From positions 30,473,853 to 30,537,852 of the forward strand of contig CM075773.1 in assembly GCA_037974665.1 (NCBI GenBank): 64,000 nucleotides of DNA, read 5' to 3'. The notes beneath the pieces are model-generated. The model made no database searches. It was not told the DNA's origin and worked only from the letters and a program-made list of their open reading frames with translations. The DNA is from Ehretia macrophylla (Eukaryota > Streptophyta > Magnoliopsida > Boraginales > Ehretiaceae). Made by a program: the position numbers and the translations under genes. This document shows positions 1 through 8,832 of this stretch, one piece after another (the stretch's first letter is position 1; the number at the start of each line of letters is the position of its first letter).

Positions 1-893
1 GAGATTCGGTAATAGAAATGTGATAGATTAGGTTGTCGTCCATTTCACAGCTCACGACGTATGATCCGGGACGGAAAAACAGCGCAAAAAAAGGAAAGTG
101 TCCCAAAACTGATAAAAATGTTCAATTTTGGGCTCCAAAAATAGGTGCTGCTCAGCAGGTTTGCTGCCCCTGTCGTAGAGCTCTCGGAGAGCTTTCCAAC
201 GGTATGATGTACGCCGCGTAACGCCTTACGGATCCAAAGTTATAGGCATCGGAGAGACGGATACCTGGTCACAAGCCCCACGCCCTCGGTTTGAGGGCCC
301 AGCCTCTACGTGAAGTGAAGTTGTCTTGCCCAAGGTGTCGTGTGATTGAGTAATAGAAATGTGATGGATTAGGTTGTCATTCTTTTCGCGACTCATGACG
401 TACGATACGAGACGAAAAAACAGTGCAAAAGAAGAAAAGTGTCCCAAAACTTATGAAAGTGTTCGATTTTGGGCTCCAAAAACAGGCACAATTGAGCAGC
501 TTAGATGCCCCCGTCGTAGAGCTCTCGGAGAGCTTTCCAACGGTTTGTTGTGCGTCGCGTAACTCCTTACGAATCAATAGTTATGAGCACCAGAGCGACG
601 GATACCTGGTCACAAGCCCCATGCCCTCTGTTTGCAGGCCCAACCTCTATGTGAAGTGAAGTTGTCTTGCCCAAGGTGCCACATGATTCGATAATAGAAA
701 TGTAATGGATTAGGTTGTCATCCTTTTCGCGGCTCACGATGTACGATCCGGGACAAAAAAATAGCACAAAAGAAGAAAAGTGTCCCAAAACACATGAAAA
801 TGTTCAATTTTGGGCTCCGAAAATAGGCGCAACTGAGTAGGCTAGGTGGTCCCATCGTAGAGCTCTCAGAGTGCTTTCCAACGGTATGCTGTG
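1..893. repeat. Satellite block 1 (~341-bp monomer, ~2.6 copies)
   Basis: Tandem satellite that continues beyond the left edge of the window. The word gctcacgacgta (with small changes) recurs at ~341-base steps, and each monomer carries the same ordered landmarks: ctcacgacgtacgatcc, gtcccaaaac, ttttgggctcc, gagctctcggagagctttcc, gtaactccttacgg, cctggtcacaagcccc, cctctacgtgaagtg and gaaatgtgatggattagg. Short open frames (62 aa on +, 66-73 aa on -) recur once per monomer and are a by-product of the repeat. The block stops inside a monomer at ...gtatgctgtg where an LTR begins. Confidence 0.95.
443..534. other. Representative dyad-symmetry cluster of the satellite monomer
   Basis: This is one example of a cluster present in most monomers. 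CCCAAAA (443-449) is the reverse complement of TTTTGGG (467-473). The TTTTGG part of the latter (467-472) is also the reverse complement of CCAAAA (476-481), so the middle arm can pair on either side. About 40 bases on lies AGCTCTCGGAGAGCT (520-534), a 15-bp inverted repeat perfect except for its central base. The CCCAAAA and TTTTGGG arms are well kept in most monomers. The downstream CCAAAA arm varies (ccgaaa in many), and the palindrome has an intact form and a broken form (cagagtgct). Any role in chromatin or replication is inference. Confidence 0.75.
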
Positions 894-904
894 TGTGAGG
901 CTTG

Positions 905-1110
905 ACCTCAATTTGCGTACGATGCCTCATTTTGTGTGCCCTAACCCAGATTTGCGCGCCTTGACCTCGGTTTAAGAGTCGTGTTTCATTTTATGTTCCT
1001 TGCATTGAATTATGTGCATTCATTTAGGGTTGCGTGTATTTACTTGAGAAACGTGCATTCGTCTCATTGTTCGTGTCTTACCTCGTAGTGCGTACCCTAG
1101 ACCTAGGTAG
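905..1110 (+). promoter_or_regulatory. CGTGC/CGTGT-rich tract at the start of the LTR (U3)
   Basis: In the first ~215 bases of the LTR a gcgtgc/cgtgc/cgtgt-like word recurs roughly every 20-25 bases, separated by T- and A-rich spacers. The same organisation is visible in the other LTRs (9305-9520, 24540-24760, 31768-31960) and, reversed, before 43892 and 52287. Regularly spaced copies of one short word in U3 suggest binding sites for a transcription factor or a decayed short tandem repeat. The function is inference. Confidence 0.3.
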
Positions 1111-1555
1111 GCGTGCCCACACACTAATCAAGAAAGCATCTTACACGAAGCACTAGATCATTAATTAATCCTACAAACTCCACTAACTAATATAAAAATG
1201 CTAATTCAACTCACTAGAAGACGAAATCTCACAAAAAGGTAGACATTCTTATTCTTTATTCTTTTGCATATTCCAAGCACTCAATTAAATAATGCTCACA
1301 ACATGACAAAAATTCAGAATTTAGCTTGCCTTGGCCGACCATGTAGGAGCTTTTGTGCATGCTTTGCATAATTCAAAATTAAACTTAGACAACCTATGAC
1401 ACAAAACATAAAAAAATGACTCAAAACCCCTACCCAATGCACCAAATCTCAACACACTCAATTGCCCATGCTAGGGTGATTCAAATTATGCTCCTTGAAG
1501 ACACAAATTCTGAATTTTGCAAGCCCTAGGCCGACACATGCATCAACTCTTCAAG

Positions 1556-1632
1556 CTTTTCATTTTCTTTTATTCTTTCTCTCGTTCTCTCATTTCTCTC
1601 ACTCTTTCTCTCATTTATTCTCCCTCTCTCTT
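1556..1632 (+). promoter_or_regulatory. TC-rich tract, candidate LTR core promoter
   Basis: A nearly pure pyrimidine stretch (tctttctctcgttctctc and similar) is followed by ttggccttgggtgcaa and a conserved block around ctccatagcttaagctc. The same tract lies at 9966-10040, near 25195-25252 and near 32465-32500. TC-rich tracts just upstream of transcription start sites are common in plant promoters, so a start near 1640-1670 is plausible. I see no convincing TATA box at the expected spacing. Confidence 0.3.
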
Positions 1633-3610
1633 GGCCTTGGGTGCAATTTTAGACTCCATAGCTTAAGCTCATAATCCTAAGGTTCTTCAAGACATGCAAG
1701 CCACCAAGGAACTCGACCAAGCAAGCTAGAAGCAAAGAAACATGCATGCTAGCTCTTAGAACCTTCATTCGACCCTTAGGTATGTTGTTAGCTTCCATTT
1801 CATTTTCTTTGTGTTCTAACCACATGAACATACTAATAACATGGTTACTAAGCTAGGAATTAGAGAATCTCAAGTTGTCTCTCGGCTAAGCAAGGAAAAA
1901 GGACGACTTTGTGCATCATCAAGAGTTTTGTGCATCTTCATTGTTGTCTTGCTAAGGTGAGGGCTAAAACTCTCTTGCAAAACTTTCAAAAACCACATGC
2001 ATGCCTTTAAATGTCTGTTTTTACCTCTGTACTTGTGATATATGTGTGTACATGAGCTTTTGTAAACATGCATGGCAAGATATTTGGCTAGAATGTGATG
2101 ATAGATGAAATCGCATATAGGACAGTCTTCTGACTTGTTGGTGCGAAGTGACTTTGACTAGGTAAATGATGTTGAAAATGAATGAAATTTGTTAGGTGAC
2201 TAGTTTTGCCAGTTTTGAGAATTTTTCGTAGAAATAGGCCAAAGCTAATTGTGACTCTAAGGTCCCCAAAATGGAAAAACATCGAAAGGTGTCCAAATCT
2301 AGAAAATCTGGGAAAATGAAGCAGGTTTTGGCAGATTCACGTCCTTGTAGAATGAACCAGTTTTGACTTAGTAAATGATATCCAAAATGCATAAAATTTG
2401 GTATGCTGCTAGATTTTTCAATTCTAGAAATTGTTGTCAGAAATAGACTAAGGCTAAATCTGACCCTAAGGTACTCAAAAATGACAAGTATTGAAATGTG
2501 TGCAAATCTTGACAATTTTGTGTAGTCTCACGGTTTTGGCTATAACTCTTGAACCCGAACTCCAAATGATGCGAGGTTTGTTTCTGGATTTAGTTCACTC
2601 CTTAAGATTTAATATGAAATTTTGTTTCCTGGAATTGGAGATTGTTTGCTTGTCTCAATTATTGTGAGAAAACAGACCATTGCAGTGAGGTTTTCATCTA
2701 GTGATATGCTTTGAAAATTATTGTAACTTCTCTTGTTGTATTAAATGCTTGGGATTGTGGCACTTGGATGTTGTGTGGACTGTTTTGAATGCTTGAGGGT
2801 GTTTTAATTAATCGATGCATGGCTTGAGTTTAATTACGGGACAACTTGGGGCTTAATCGCACAGGTAAGCATGAATTGAAACCCTAGTGACTAGGAAAAC
2901 TCACTAAGTGTTGATCCTATGGATATTGTGTTTAATTATATGATTAGTAGGCTGCCCGTAGTTGCCCTTATAGCCCTAAATGTGATTCCGATGATTACAT
3001 GTTGACAAGTAGGACTTTCTTGCACCCGGTCCCACGTAGATGTCGTTGCACGTTGTATAATCTTATTATTTGATTACGTGAACTTCGAAATGAGTGATAT
3101 GACTTGATTCACATGCATTACATGGCTGCCCGTTTAATATTCATATAACTCCATGTGCTTTACAAGTGAAATTACCTGTCATATCATGCCTCGCGTATTT
3201 ACTTGTCAATATGCAATCTTATGACTGCTCGGAGGCAACCTACTTTGTTGTCCTCCTAATGTGATATATTAAATGTCATAAATGTGCATTGCATACAAGG
3301 TTGCAACCTTTCATTCTGGCGTGGTAGCGGTCATGCACACCGGGCGGCATCGGGCTTGCCGGTGCAACCGTGACTACCATTGTCCAATTCCCTCTTTCGC
3401 TTGGGGGCTAGACTTCCTCGGAGAGTTGGGTCATAGGATTTCAGGGTACATCCAAAGTACACCCATTTGGCGTGATAAGGGGATGATTTGAAGTCGGCCA
3501 CAACAACTGATACTGGAAATGAACTGAGAGCAAAAGCTCACCGTATCCTTTTCACTATGTGCATAAGTACTCTCGCTTGGTTCCTAGAGGACCTCGGGGA
3601 GGAAAGACGG

Positions 3611-3838
3611 GTAATTGTGTTCTTTTACTCTTATATTACATTATGTATTTACTTGCGATATATGTCATGCTTGCAAAAAGAGTTTTCATAAGTTGAACTG
3701 GAAAAAGAGTTTCAAAACTTATTTCTCGTTCCCCCTCGCTGAGTTCATAAGGACTCACGCTCTTTTATCATCTTAGGTGAAGAAGACCAGGAACAGGTAC
3801 CCGAGGACAACGTGCCTTTTGATGATTCCTTGGAATAA
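3611..3838 (+). other. Intron-like segment and short acidic frame inside the LTR
   Basis: A donor-like gacgg/gtaatt (GT at 3611) and an acceptor-like pyrimidine-rich tatcatcttag (AG at 3775-3776) bracket 166 bases. Joining them would run an upstream frame into an acidic tail starting GEEDQEQVPED, ending at a stop at 3836-3838. Between the two LTR subfamilies this tail differs mainly at third codon positions, by one in-frame 3-base insertion (copy near 34670), and keeps its stop as TAA or TGA. Copies at ~12190 and ~49420 contain internal stops. This could be the relic of a captured exon or of a spliced LTR transcript. No upstream methionine is evident in the joined frame, so it is not called as a gene. 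Confidence 0.25.
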
Positions 3839-3935
3839 TTGCTTTCCCTACGTGCCTTACTTGACTATGGCCATTTTGTGAATGATATGTTGCTTGAAGA
3901 CTATTTCTTATGTTGCTTGTTGTTGTATTGTAAAT

Positions 3936-3958
3936 GACCCCCGTTGTAATTTGGGGTC
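3936..3958 (+). other. Small inverted repeat in LTR, possible 3'-end signal
   Basis: gacccc and ggggtc form a perfect 6-bp stem around an 11-base loop rich in T and A (cgttgtaattt). Intact copies are at 27558-27580, 34785-34807 and, in the other LTR subfamily, 49235-49257. The copies near 12342 and 40856 have broken arms. It follows a ttgtattgtaaatga stretch of the type found near plant polyadenylation sites, so an RNA 3'-end role is possible. Confidence 0.3.
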
Positions 3959-4478
3959 TAATTTTGGCTTGTACTGATCATAACTATTTAGACACTCTTA
4001 TGGTCGTTTTTGCTATCGCTACTAGTTAGTATCTATCACAGGCTTATGAAGTATCAGTTAAAAGATTAAGTAAAATGAATCTATCCAATCTTAAGCAGGT
4101 ACTCATTGGTAAGCTAAGATCAACAGATATTTTTGTAACAAGTATTGACAAACAAACGAGACATAGTCATCATGCTAAGTTGTTAATCAAACGAGACTTC
4201 AAGATAACTAGTAGGCATTTCGACTAGTGATAAATAGTAATTTTAGTTGGAAATGAATTTGAGATTGAAAGTTTGGAGGCCTTTAGAAAATTAGGTCAAA
4301 CTAAAGAGCCCTATTACAGCTGTTATGCTGCCAGTTTTTCAGAAAATTTGGCGAGTTTAGGCTAAACGTTAAGTGTTAAAATTTCAGGAATGATTAAGTA
4401 CGTGAAATGACTTGAATGTTAGATCACACCCTAGTCTAACCTCTATAGGTCGGGTTGGGGCGTGACACCTTATAGAAA

Positions 4479-4490
4479 TGGTATCAGAGC
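4479..4490 (+). other. Primer-binding site, tRNA-iMet type
   Basis: tggtatcagagc lies 11 bases inside the 5' LTR end. This is the usual primer-binding word of plant Ty1/copia and Ty3/gypsy elements primed by initiator methionine tRNA, and it fixes both the strand and the LTR/internal boundary. Between it and the gag start at 4747 lies a ~256-base untranslated leader in which I see no other feature. Confidence 0.93.
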
Positions 4491-4746
4491 TTAGATTGCT
4501 TAAGCCGAGTTTAACTCTCGGACCATGGGTAGAAGCCCTAAGGTAATTGAGATGACTTGTTTATATGTGTTATTGTGTGACAATATCAATTGTGCCTTCT
4601 CTGTTTCTATGTGCTTATGTGATTAACATGTCTTAACTGTTTCTAGAAATTGTTTATCTATATAAAATTTTATGTTGCATATCTTATGCATTAAATTCCT
4701 GGTTGTCGTATTCCAATAAATTGTGCATCGTAATCTGTGCCTATAG

Positions 4747-6138
4747 ATGGCTGGCCCTAGTACCCGCACTACTAATAGGAGCGGTGAGTCCCAAGAGACC
4801 AGAGATGCTCATCAAACTAATCCCGGCATGGCTATGTTTAATATGATGGCGAATGCCATGGATCGCGTGTCACAAGTGATGGAATGTCAAGATGCATGTG
4901 AAGCAAACAACAACAACAGGAATGATGGTAATCATGGGAGAAATAGCAGAATGCGAGAGGTCCTTGACTTTTGCCCGTCCAAATTCCACGGGGAAGCTGA
5001 TGATGAAAAAGCAGAGGCTTGGCTGTCTGAGATCGAGAGGATTTTCAGGCCACTTGACTATACTGATGAAGAAAAGGTGGAGTTTGCTGTGTTTCTGTTG
5101 CACGGGGATGCTGAGCATTGGTGGCACACTGTGGAGGCGCTTTGGGAAACTGATCATACACCTCGCTTGTGTGGTAATTTCATTAAGGCATTCAAGGAGA
5201 AATACGTACCCGCAGTTTCCAGGCAGAGGCGGATTGAGGAATTCATGCACTTGATCCAGGGTAACATGACGGTGGCCCAGTGCGAGGCTCATTTTGACCG
5301 ACTGTCCCGTTATGCTCAATACATGGTCAGTACCCCTAAGGTGAAGATGTGGAAATTTACGAATGGGTTGAGGCCCGAAATTCAGGACCAATTGGCTTCG
5401 CATGACTTCACTACCTATTCTGCTCTCCTTGCGGCTGCCTCCCGAGTTAAGAATAGGAAACTTGATAGAGCCGGTTCGAGCCAGCCAAACAAGAAGCCAT
5501 ATCAGCCTCCAGGTCAACAGAGGAAATTCCAGAGCCAGAGTGGTAGTCAGGGCCAGAGCCAGAATAGACCAATTAATAACCGTGGCCCGACTAAAGCACC
5601 GTCAGCCTCTTCCACCCGCGGATCCACAGGTAGTTCACCTGCTACTCAGTCTATCAACTGTTCTTACTGTGACAAGAAGGGTCATACCAAGGCCCAGTGC
5701 TGGAAGAAGTTAGGACGATGTGTGCGGTGTGGTAGTGATCAGCATCAGATCAAGGATTGCCCTAAATGGCAAGGAGGACAAAATCAGGTTAAACCAGCTG
5801 GTAGAGGCAAGACTTCAGTTCCTAGAGTTCAAGCCCGAGCTTATGCTATTGAGTGCGAGGAGCTTCCAAAGGAGACCGCTGTTGTTGAAGGTACATTCTT
5901 GATACTAAATCAACCTGTTAGGGTGCTAATTGATCCAGGTACTACTCATTCATTTATTACTCCCTTATGTGTGCAATGTGTAAAACTGAGAATTGTATGT
6001 TTTCCATACGAAGTAGAAGTTGGTACTCCGATGGGTTCTAAACTTGTTACTCGCTCAGCTTGTAAAGCATGTAAAATCCAAATTAAAGATAGGAAATTCT
6101 CAACCAATCTTATTGTATTACCCTTTCGAGACTATTAA
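4747..6138 (+). CDS. Gag and start of protease, chromovirus (463 aa, truncated by stop)
   Basis: First segment of the single gag-pol frame. The ATG at 4747 is the first good start after the leader and is matched in the minus-strand copy at 48449. Residues ~85-200 form the retrotransposon gag capsid domain, with RIFRPLDYTDEEKVEFA and HGDAEHWWHTV. Two zinc knuckles of the CX2CX4HX4C type lie at residues 305-318 and 325-338. The aspartic protease begins near residue 375; its catalytic loop reads LIDPGTTHSFI with Asp396, so Pro replaces the usual Ser/Thr of D-S/T-G. Basic, Q/S-rich residues 240-300 link capsid and nucleocapsid. The frame is cut at 6136-6138 (TAA where the sister copy has GAA). 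This is the only long intact product in the element, and it is unlikely to function alone. Confidence 0.85.
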   Translation: MAGPSTRTTNRSGESQETRDAHQTNPGMAMFNMMANAMDRVSQVMECQDACEANNNNRNDGNHGRNSRMREVLDFCPSKFHGEADDEKAEAWLSEIERIFRPLDYTDEEKVEFAVFLLHGDAEHWWHTVEALWETDHTPRLCGNFIKAFKEKYVPAVSRQRRIEEFMHLIQGNMTVAQCEAHFDRLSRYAQYMVSTPKVKMWKFTNGLRPEIQDQLASHDFTTYSALLAAASRVKNRKLDRAGSSQPNKKPYQPPGQQRKFQSQSGSQGQSQNRPINNRGPTKAPSASSTRGSTGSSPATQSINCSYCDKKGHTKAQCWKKLGRCVRCGSDQHQIKDCPKWQGGQNQVKPAGRGKTSVPRVQARAYAIECEELPKETAVVEGTFLILNQPVRVLIDPGTTHSFITPLCVQCVKLRIVCFPYEVEVGTPMGSKLVTRSACKACKIQIKDRKFSTNLIVLPFRDY

Positions 6139-7143
6139 GTCATCATAGGGATGGACTGGTTGGCAAAGCATCATGCCTAACTAGATTGCCTGACGAAGAT
6201 TGTAACATTCCAGATACCTGGTCAACCAATATTGGAGGTAATGGGTCGAAGAGACTTCACCGGGAGTTCCATCATTTCATCTACGAAAGCAGTAAAGTCC
6301 TTGAGAAAAGGATGTAGCAGATACTTAGCTTACCTCATCAACAAGTCGTCAGACAAAGCTAAGTTGCAGGAGATGCCGGTGATCAAAGATTATGCGGATG
6401 TGTTTCCAGAAGAATTGCCCGGTTTACCCCCAAATCGGGAGATTGAGTTCATTATAGAATTACTGCCTAGCACCCGGCCAATATCTAAAGCTCTCTATCA
6501 TATGGCACCAGCCGAGCTACAAGAACTAAAGGACCAATTGCAAGGATTGTTGAAGAAGGGGTTTGTTCAACCAAGTTCTTCTCTGTGGGGTGCACCAGTC
6601 CTATTTGTAAAGAAGAAGGACGGAACGTTAAGGCTATGCATCGATTACCGAGGATTGAACCAAGTGACCGTCAAGAATAAATACCCACTTCCATTGATCG
6701 ATGAATTGTTTGATCAACTTCAGGGAGCCAAAGTGTATTGGAAGCTCGACTTGAGGCAATGGTACTATCAGTTGCGGATCAAAAAGGAGGACATGCCTAA
6801 AACGGCTTTCAGGACGAGATATGGGCATTATGAATATGTGGTGATGCCATTTGGGCCAACTAATGCCCCTGCAGCTTTTATGGACTTGATGCATAGGTTG
6901 TTTCAACCCTACTTGGACCAATTTGTGGTGATCTTTATTGATGATATTTTGGTATACTCGAAATCCGAGGTTGAGCATGAACAACATCTGCGATTGGTAC
7001 TGTATAAACTTCGAGAGCATCAATTGTACACGAAGTTTAGCAAATGCGAACTTTGGTTACAGCAGATTGCATTTTTGGGGCACATCATATCCCAAGAGGG
7101 AATAGCAATGGATCCAGCAAAGATAGAAGTGGTGATGTCTTAG
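6139..7143 (+). pseudogene. Reverse transcriptase segment (with protease C-terminus)
   Basis: After the stop at 6136 the same frame continues through the end of protease (VIIGMDWLAKHHA), with a second stop at 6178. It then enters the reverse transcriptase: [16 protein letters not shown], the template-handling block [33 protein letters not shown] with the first catalytic aspartate, [12 protein letters not shown], and the catalytic [10 protein letters not shown] box (YXDD equivalent). The segment ends with [15 protein letters not shown] at a TAG (7141-7143) that replaces a tryptophan codon. All key catalytic residues are still present. Confidence 0.88.
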
Positions 7144-7818
7144 AAGAAGCCGGAAAATGTTACGGAGGTTCGGAGTTTTCTTGGTCTAGCAGGCTATTAT
7201 CGGAGGTTCGTGAAGGATTTCTCAAAGATCGCAGGACCGCTTAAAAAGCACACTCAAAAGAAAACAAAGTTTGGATGGGAAGACAAGTGTGAGAACAGTT
7301 TCCAAGAATTGAAGAAAAGATTGACTACAACACTTGTTCTTGCATTGTCTGAAGGGAGTCAAGGCTTTGTAATCTATAGCGATGCTTCGAAGGAAGGATT
7401 GGTTTGTGTGTTGATGCAAAATGGTAGAGTGATTGCGTATGCCTCTAGGAAACTGAAGTCGTATGAATTGAATTACCCGACGCATGATTTGGAGTTAGCG
7501 ACTATTGTGTCTGCACTCAAGAAATGGAGGCACTATTTGTGGGGTAACAAGTTCGAAGTGTTTACTGATCACATGAGCTTGAAATACTTGTTCTCACAAA
7601 AAGAGTTGAACATGAAGCAAAGACGGTGGATGGAGCTTTTGGATGATTATAACTACACAATCAATTATGTGCCCGGTAAAGCAAATGTAGTTGCAGATGC
7701 CTTAAGTCAGAAACCAAGCATGGCAAAACTGGAAGTTAAGGTACAAGAATTGTTAGAGGAAACATTTTTGTGGAAACCACAATTGACTCAAAATGGGTTA
7801 CTATTTGCCACTACATAA
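7144..7818 (+). pseudogene. RT connection and RNase H segment
   Basis: In frame after the TAG at 7141. It begins with [19 protein letters not shown], the end of the RT thumb/connection. The RNase H domain follows with its four acidic residues in order: [30 protein letters not shown] and NVVADALSQ. It would remove RNA from the RNA/DNA hybrid during reverse transcription. It is closed by TAA at 7816-7818 where the sister copy has CAA. Confidence 0.87.
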
Positions 7819-8145
7819 GTTCTATCGACCTTGTTGTCTGAATTACGAGAGGCTCAACAAAATGAACAACAGTTTCAGAAGATTAAAGAAAGCAACACAG
7901 ATTTCAAGTTTCATGATGATGGTATTTGGAGGTTTAGGAATCGGATTTGTGTTCCTAATGAGCCAAAGCTGAAAAAGAAGATTCTTGAAGAAGCCCATAA
8001 TTCAAGATACACTATTCACCCCGGCAGAACAAAGATGTACTGGGATTTGAAGCAACACTATTGGTGGAATAACATGAAGAGAGAGATTGCGGAGTTTGTG
8101 GCACGGTGTTTGACTTGCCAGAGAGTCAAAGTAGAATATCAATGA
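7819..8145 (+). pseudogene. Integrase zinc-binding (H2C2) segment
   Basis: Same frame as the preceding segments. It includes EEAHNSRYTIHPGRTKMY and the paired cysteines of CLTCQRVK, together the HHCC zinc finger at the N-terminus of integrase. It ends at TGA (8143-8145). The minus-strand element has a TGA at the homologous codon (45045-45047), unlike all the other stops. Confidence 0.85.
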
Positions 8146-8832
8146 CCGGCAGATTTACTTCAACCGTTGGAGATTCCTCAATGGAAATGGGAACATATAA
8201 CTATGGACTTTGTCATGGATCTGCCCAGGTCACAAAATGGTCATGACGCCGTTTAGGTCATAGTGGATAGATTGACCAAGTCAGCGTACTTCTTACCGAT
8301 GAACAAGGAGGATAGTCCTAAGAAATTGGGAGATATGTATGTGGCGGATATTGTAAGGTTGCACGGGATGCCTGTGAGTATTGTATCGGATAGGGATTCT
8401 TGCTTTACTTCCCGATTTGGGAAGAGATTGCCAGAAGCTTTGGGAACGAAGTTGAGTTTCAGCACGGCTTATCACCCTCAGACTGATGGACAATCTGAGA
8501 GAACTATTCAGATTCTGGAGGATATGCTGAGGGCGTGTGTTTTAGACTTCGGAAAAGGTTGGGAGAAATATCTGTCTCTAGCGGAGTTCGCTTATAATAA
8601 TAGTTATCATGCCACTATCAGGATGGCCCTATTTGAGGCATTGTATAGACGTAAGTGTCGATCCCCAATTTACTGGGATGAAGTAGGTAAGACGAAGACT
8701 TTTGACCCGACCCTTCTACCTGAACTTATGAAGACTGTTGATAATGTCCACCTCATCCAGAAACGGATGCTTACCGCCCAAAGCAGGCATAAAAGTTACG
8801 CAGATCGATGGAGACGGAGTCTAGAGTTTTAG
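8146..8832 (+). pseudogene. Integrase catalytic core segment
   Basis: Same frame, with an internal TAG at 8254-8256 replacing the tryptophan just before [14 protein letters not shown]. The D,D-35-E triad is visible: Asp in IVDRLTKS, Asp in SIVSDRDSCF and Glu in QTDGQSERTIQ. It joins cDNA to target DNA. The segment ends at TAG 8830-8832; the sister copy has GAG there. Confidence 0.87.

Larger units (their letters stand above)
894..4467 (+). repeat. 5' LTR of composite element (3574 bp)
   Basis: The left edge is tgtgaggc next to satellite and the right edge is gggcgtgaca, immediately upstream of the tRNA-type primer-binding site. It therefore has the canonical TG...CA ends. The same sequence recurs at 9296-12873, 24529-28090 and 31757-35291 and, as a more divergent subfamily on the minus strand, at 48731-52287 and 40601-43892. 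A 120-base hand comparison with the central LTR (from about 2822) gave 7 differences, so the copies are old. The LTR contains a CGTGC/CGTGT-rich left portion, a TC-rich tract, splice-like signals and a small hairpin, described separately. I see no long credible ORF in it. Confidence 0.95.

Noticed and set aside
1649-2515. Minus-strand open frames of 60-107 aa in the LTR (also 10056-10688)
   Set aside because: They are not conserved between LTR copies and lie opposite the likely transcription direction.
3282-3491. 69-aa open frame (MCIAYKVATFH...) present in several LTRs (also 11688 and 26901)
   Set aside because: It has a stop in solo LTR 2 and a one-base insertion in the minus-strand 3' LTR copy, and conservation is no higher than in surrounding LTR sequence.
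4870-5517. 215-codon minus-strand frame opposite gag (also 13250-13897)
   Set aside because: A shadow of the gag coding frame on the other strand. No domain; explained by codon composition.
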